Assembly: GCF_002188635.1 (NCBI RefSeq)
Contig: NZ_NINX01000003.1
Coordinates: 1-64,000 of the forward strand
Length of the DNA stretch: 64,000 nucleotides
Direction of reading: 5' to 3'
Source: Pigmentiphaga sp. NML030171
GTDB taxonomy: Bacteria; Pseudomonadota; Gammaproteobacteria; Burkholderiales; Burkholderiaceae_B
The translations under genes were made by a program, and so were the position numbers. Shown here piece after piece: positions 61,599 to 64,000 of the stretch. The notes below the pieces were generated by a model, which did no database searches, was not told where the DNA came from, and saw only the letters and a list, made by a program, of their open reading frames with translations. How positions within the stretch are numbered: the stretch's first letter is position 1; every line of letters starts with the position of its first letter.

Positions 61599-62726
61599 AT
61601 GAGCGTTGAATTCGTCATCGGAGTGCTGAATACCTCCATGTCGGCGATCTTCGGCGCAAGCTTGCTGGCCCTTTGGTACTACCAGCGCGAACTGGGCTAT
61701 ATCGCCATCCTCGTGGGCTCGTACGCGGTAAGAATCCTGTCCTTCGGCAGCCTGTATGCCGCCTTCGCGCTGGACATGCTGGCACTGCGCATGGCGGCCA
61801 ATACGCTGATCCTGATAGCAACGATGCTGCTGTCCATCGCGATTTCCAAGCGGCTGCGGATCCGGCCGCACTACGGCAGCCTGACGGCCATGACGGCGAT
61901 ATCGCTGGTGGGCGGAGGCTTCTTTCTGCTGGTACAGGACAACCTGCCGATGCGGGCCGCCATCATCAACCTGGGGCTGGCCTCGATCTGCTTCGTGATG
62001 CTGGCCGACCTGGCCACGCGCCGCCAGCGGACACCGGTCGAACAACTGCTGTTCGCCCAGATCGTCATCGCGCTCCTGAGCTTCGCCGTACGGCCCCTGA
62101 CCTTCCTGATTCCCTGGATCGACCCCGCGCAGTCCGAAGCCGTCTACTGGATCGTGGTGTCGATCTCCGACACGCTGATCTGCTCGACACTGGCGGCAGC
62201 CATCTTCGCGGTCATCGCCGTCGACGTGATGGACCGGTTCAAGGCCGAAGCCCAGATCGACATGCTGTCCGGCCTGTTCAACCGCCGAGGCTTCGAAGCG
62301 CGCGCGCAGCCCGTGCTGGCCCGGCAGACCGGCACCGCGCCCGCCGCGCTCATCCTGACCGACCTGGATCACTTCAAGTCCATCAACGACCGCTTCGGGC
62401 ACCTGGACGGCGACAAGGTCATCCGGACCTTCTCCGACATCCTGAAGGACAAGGCGCCGCGCGACGCCGTCGTGGGACGCATAGGCGGCGAGGAATTCGC
62501 GGTCCTGCTGCCGCCGGGACTGGCCGCTGCGGCCCACGCCATGGCCGATACCGCCCGGTCCGCGTTCAAGGCCGCGGCACCTGGCATCTTCGCGCACGCC
62601 TGCCACCCCACCGCGAGCTTCGGGATCGCCGTCGCTCGTGCGGGCGACAACCTCCTGGCCCTGATGGAGCGTGCCGACCGCTCCCTGTACCAGGCGAAGA
62701 ACGACGGGCGGGACTGCATTCGATAG
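61599..62726 (+). CDS. Membrane-bound GGDEF diguanylate cyclase
   Basis: The protein has 375 residues. About six hydrophobic helices occupy residues 1-210. They are followed by a GGDEF domain with DMLSGLFNRRGFEARA, LTDLDHFKSINDRFGHLDGD and the active site RIGGEEFAVL, so it should make c-di-GMP. The residue at the Asp position of the RxxD inhibitory site is Ala, so product feedback through that site is unlikely. It is convergent with a second GGDEF gene 14 bases away. The N-terminal sensor domain is not recognised. Confidence 0.88.
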   Translation: MSVEFVIGVLNTSMSAIFGASLLALWYYQRELGYIAILVGSYAVRILSFGSLYAAFALDMLALRMAANTLILIATMLLSIAISKRLRIRPHYGSLTAMTAISLVGGGFFLLVQDNLPMRAAIINLGLASICFVMLADLATRRQRTPVEQLLFAQIVIALLSFAVRPLTFLIPWIDPAQSEAVYWIVVSISDTLICSTLAAAIFAVIAVDVMDRFKAEAQIDMLSGLFNRRGFEARAQPVLARQTGTAPAALILTDLDHFKSINDRFGHLDGDKVIRTFSDILKDKAPRDAVVGRIGGEEFAVLLPPGLAAAAHAMADTARSAFKAAAPGIFAHACHPTASFGIAVARAGDNLLALMERADRSLYQAKNDGRDCIR

Positions 62727-62740
62727 GCGCGGCGCCTTCG

Positions 62741-64000
62741 CTATGCAAGCGTCGCTCGTTCGCCCCGAAGAGTTCCGGACGCGGCTATTGACCTGACGGC
62801 AGTCCGGGTTCGATTACGCCCCGCGCTCTTGGCTTCGTAAAGCAGCTTGTCGGCCCGTTCATAGAGCTTCACGAAGCCTTCATCGTCCAAGGCCCTCGCC
62901 ACGCCCATGCTGGCGGTAACGGGTCGTCCGAGCCCCGGAACCCTATCGGCAACGATTGCGGGGATCGCCTGTCGCCGCCGCTCGGCCTCGATACCGGCAT
63001 CCTCGCCACGCAGGAAAAGCACGAACTCTTCGCCGCCAAGGCGATAGGCCACAACGTCCGGACCGGCCTCGATGGCGCTGGCCACGGCCTTGAGCACCGC
63101 GTCTCCGACCGCATGCCCGTTCAAGTCATTGATCGCCTTGAAATGATCGAGATCGATGACGGCCAGCGTGTCGAAGCCTTCGACTCGAAGCCGCGCGAAC
63201 TGTCTTTCGATCGCCCGCCGGTTGAACAATCCCGTCAAGGGGTCGGTTTCGGAAAGCCGTTCAAGCAGATAGGCTTCGGTGCGCGCACGATCCCGCTCTC
63301 GCTTCATCGTCATGAAGCGGTCCGCCACGCCAAGCGTCGTGAAGAGGACTTCACACAGGCAACCCGCGTAGAACATGAGCATGGCGTCAGCGCTGTGGAA
63401 CCAGGGCGTCACCCCCGTCACCAGGCGGGTCAGCCCGACGAACACCATGGGCGTGTATCCGACTGTCTGGAACTTCGCGGCACGGCTTCCACGGCGCAGC
63501 GCGTCGATCATCGACAGGATGAAAACGATAAGGATCGGCGCGAACGCCGCCGTGTAGGCACTCGATTGCACGGGCCGCGCAACGAACGGGAACGCCGCGT
63601 GCAATGCACTCAGGAATATTGCCCACACCGCGCAATACGGCAGCATGCGCCGAAGAACGGGATGCATCAGTCCGGACTCGATGAAGCTGTAGGTGAACAT
63701 CGTGCCGGAAGCGACGGTTGCTCCGAAGATCACCGTCGTCATCCAGCTCAGCGTCATCGCGGGCGGATCGAACAGCACGACCGAGATGTTCGACGAGACC
63801 AGCAGGGTCATCAGCAGCGACAGCGTGAGCGCCGAATGCCAGAGCACGAACGGTTTGCGCAGTACCTGATAGAACGCCGCATTGAAGATCAGCGGCATGA
63901 CGAGCATGCCCGCAAGCGCGGAAACGATGACCAGGAGCCGCGAGGCACCGGCGCCGTCGCCCGCGGCATCCTCGGACGCCAGATAGGCTTTCTCCAGCGT
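62741..64000 (-). CDS. Membrane-bound GGDEF diguanylate cyclase, cut by the window end
   Basis: About 419 residues are visible. The frame stays open through the window edge, reading TLEKAYLASEDAAG before a first helix RLLVIVSALAGMLVMPLIF, so the true start lies beyond. About seven helices, as in 7TM-DISM sensor proteins, precede a GGDEF domain with DPLTGLFNRRAIERQF, VIDLDHFKAINDLNGHAVGD and active site RLGGEEFVLF. No RxxD inhibitory site is seen. If it belongs to the 7TM-DISM group, an extracytoplasmic sensor domain should be encoded outside the window. Confidence 0.88.
   Translation of the reverse strand, partial: TLEKAYLASEDAAGDGAGASRLLVIVSALAGMLVMPLIFNAAFYQVLRKPFVLWHSALTLSLLMTLLVSSNISVVLFDPPAMTLSWMTTVIFGATVASGTMFTYSFIESGLMHPVLRRMLPYCAVWAIFLSALHAAFPFVARPVQSSAYTAAFAPILIVFILSMIDALRRGSRAAKFQTVGYTPMVFVGLTRLVTGVTPWFHSADAMLMFYAGCLCEVLFTTLGVADRFMTMKRERDRARTEAYLLERLSETDPLTGLFNRRAIERQFARLRVEGFDTLAVIDLDHFKAINDLNGHAVGDAVLKAVASAIEAGPDVVAYRLGGEEFVLFLRGEDAGIEAERRRQAIPAIVADRVPGLGRPVTASMGVARALDDEGFVKLYERADKLLYEAKSAGRNRTRTAVRSIAASGTLRGERATLA

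Overview
The window is about 64 kb of high-GC, gene-dense DNA with strongly biased codon use. It carries eight tripartite-tricarboxylate (Bug/TctC-type) periplasmic binding proteins, many IclR-free GntR/LysR/MarR catabolic regulators, and typical beta-proteobacterial housekeeping neighbours (comM, GGDEF genes). This content points to a free-living or opportunistic member of Alcaligenaceae, of the Bordetella/Achromobacter type. I see no rRNA, tRNA, insertion sequence, CRISPR array or phage gene. Nearly everything is accessory catabolism, arranged as about ten substrate-specific clusters, most with their own regulator and binding protein.

Layout. (1) 1-1.9 kb: end of a gene, then a NitT/TauT-type binding protein and a GntR regulator on the minus strand. 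(2) 2.3-15.6 kb, plus strand: a twelve-gene run with two Bug proteins, two sulfatases, a GntR regulator, an SMP-30 lactonase, a beta-propeller protein, a PdxA-family dehydrogenase, an enolase-superfamily sugar-acid dehydratase, an AraD1/FAH-type enzyme, a 2-oxoglutarate-semialdehyde-type dehydrogenase and a cytochrome b561-like membrane protein. This looks like non-phosphorylative oxidation of a sugar acid, probably arriving as a sulfate ester. (3) 15.6-20.7 kb: a divergent pair of operons (hydrolase + extradiol-type VOC protein; flavoprotein monooxygenase + aromatic-acid MFS carrier) around a large nested palindrome, with a MarR gene nearby. (4) 20.8-30.5 kb, minus strand: broken gentisate dioxygenase, FAH hydrolase, complete Liv-type ABC transporter, nitrilase, maleate isomerase-like protein, GntR regulator and a hydrolase.

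(5) 30.5-37.6 kb: a sharp junction between two gene remnants, then a hydrolase, an AraC regulator, and a minus-strand operon of Bug, Rieske dioxygenase alpha and beta, D-2-hydroxyacid dehydrogenase and M24/creatinase-like protein. (6) 37.9-41.8 kb: Bug, a phosphonate-monoester-hydrolase/sulfatase-type enzyme, a XylT-like ferredoxin and a XylE-type catechol 2,3-dioxygenase, suggesting release of a catechol from an ester conjugate followed by meta cleavage. (7) 42-47.3 kb: LysR, TauD-type dioxygenase, FMN hydroxyacid dehydrogenase, FAH hydrolase, SnoaL-like protein, and a convergent Bug. (8) 47.4-52.5 kb: LysR; then, behind a strong promoter with a perfect 24-bp palindrome, FMN reductase, alpha/beta hydrolase with an Asp in the nucleophile position, luciferase-like monooxygenase and Bug; a MarR gene faces them. 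(9) 52.5-58.3 kb: Rieske oxygenase + Bug with divergent LysR; a LysR and a Bug whose 5' ends physically overlap; an SDR. (10) 58.3-64 kb: DMT exporter, hydrolase, comM, and two convergent GGDEF diguanylate cyclases, the last cut by the window end.

Functional names rest on motifs and remembered family sequences; no database search was possible. Substrates of the pathways are inferences.
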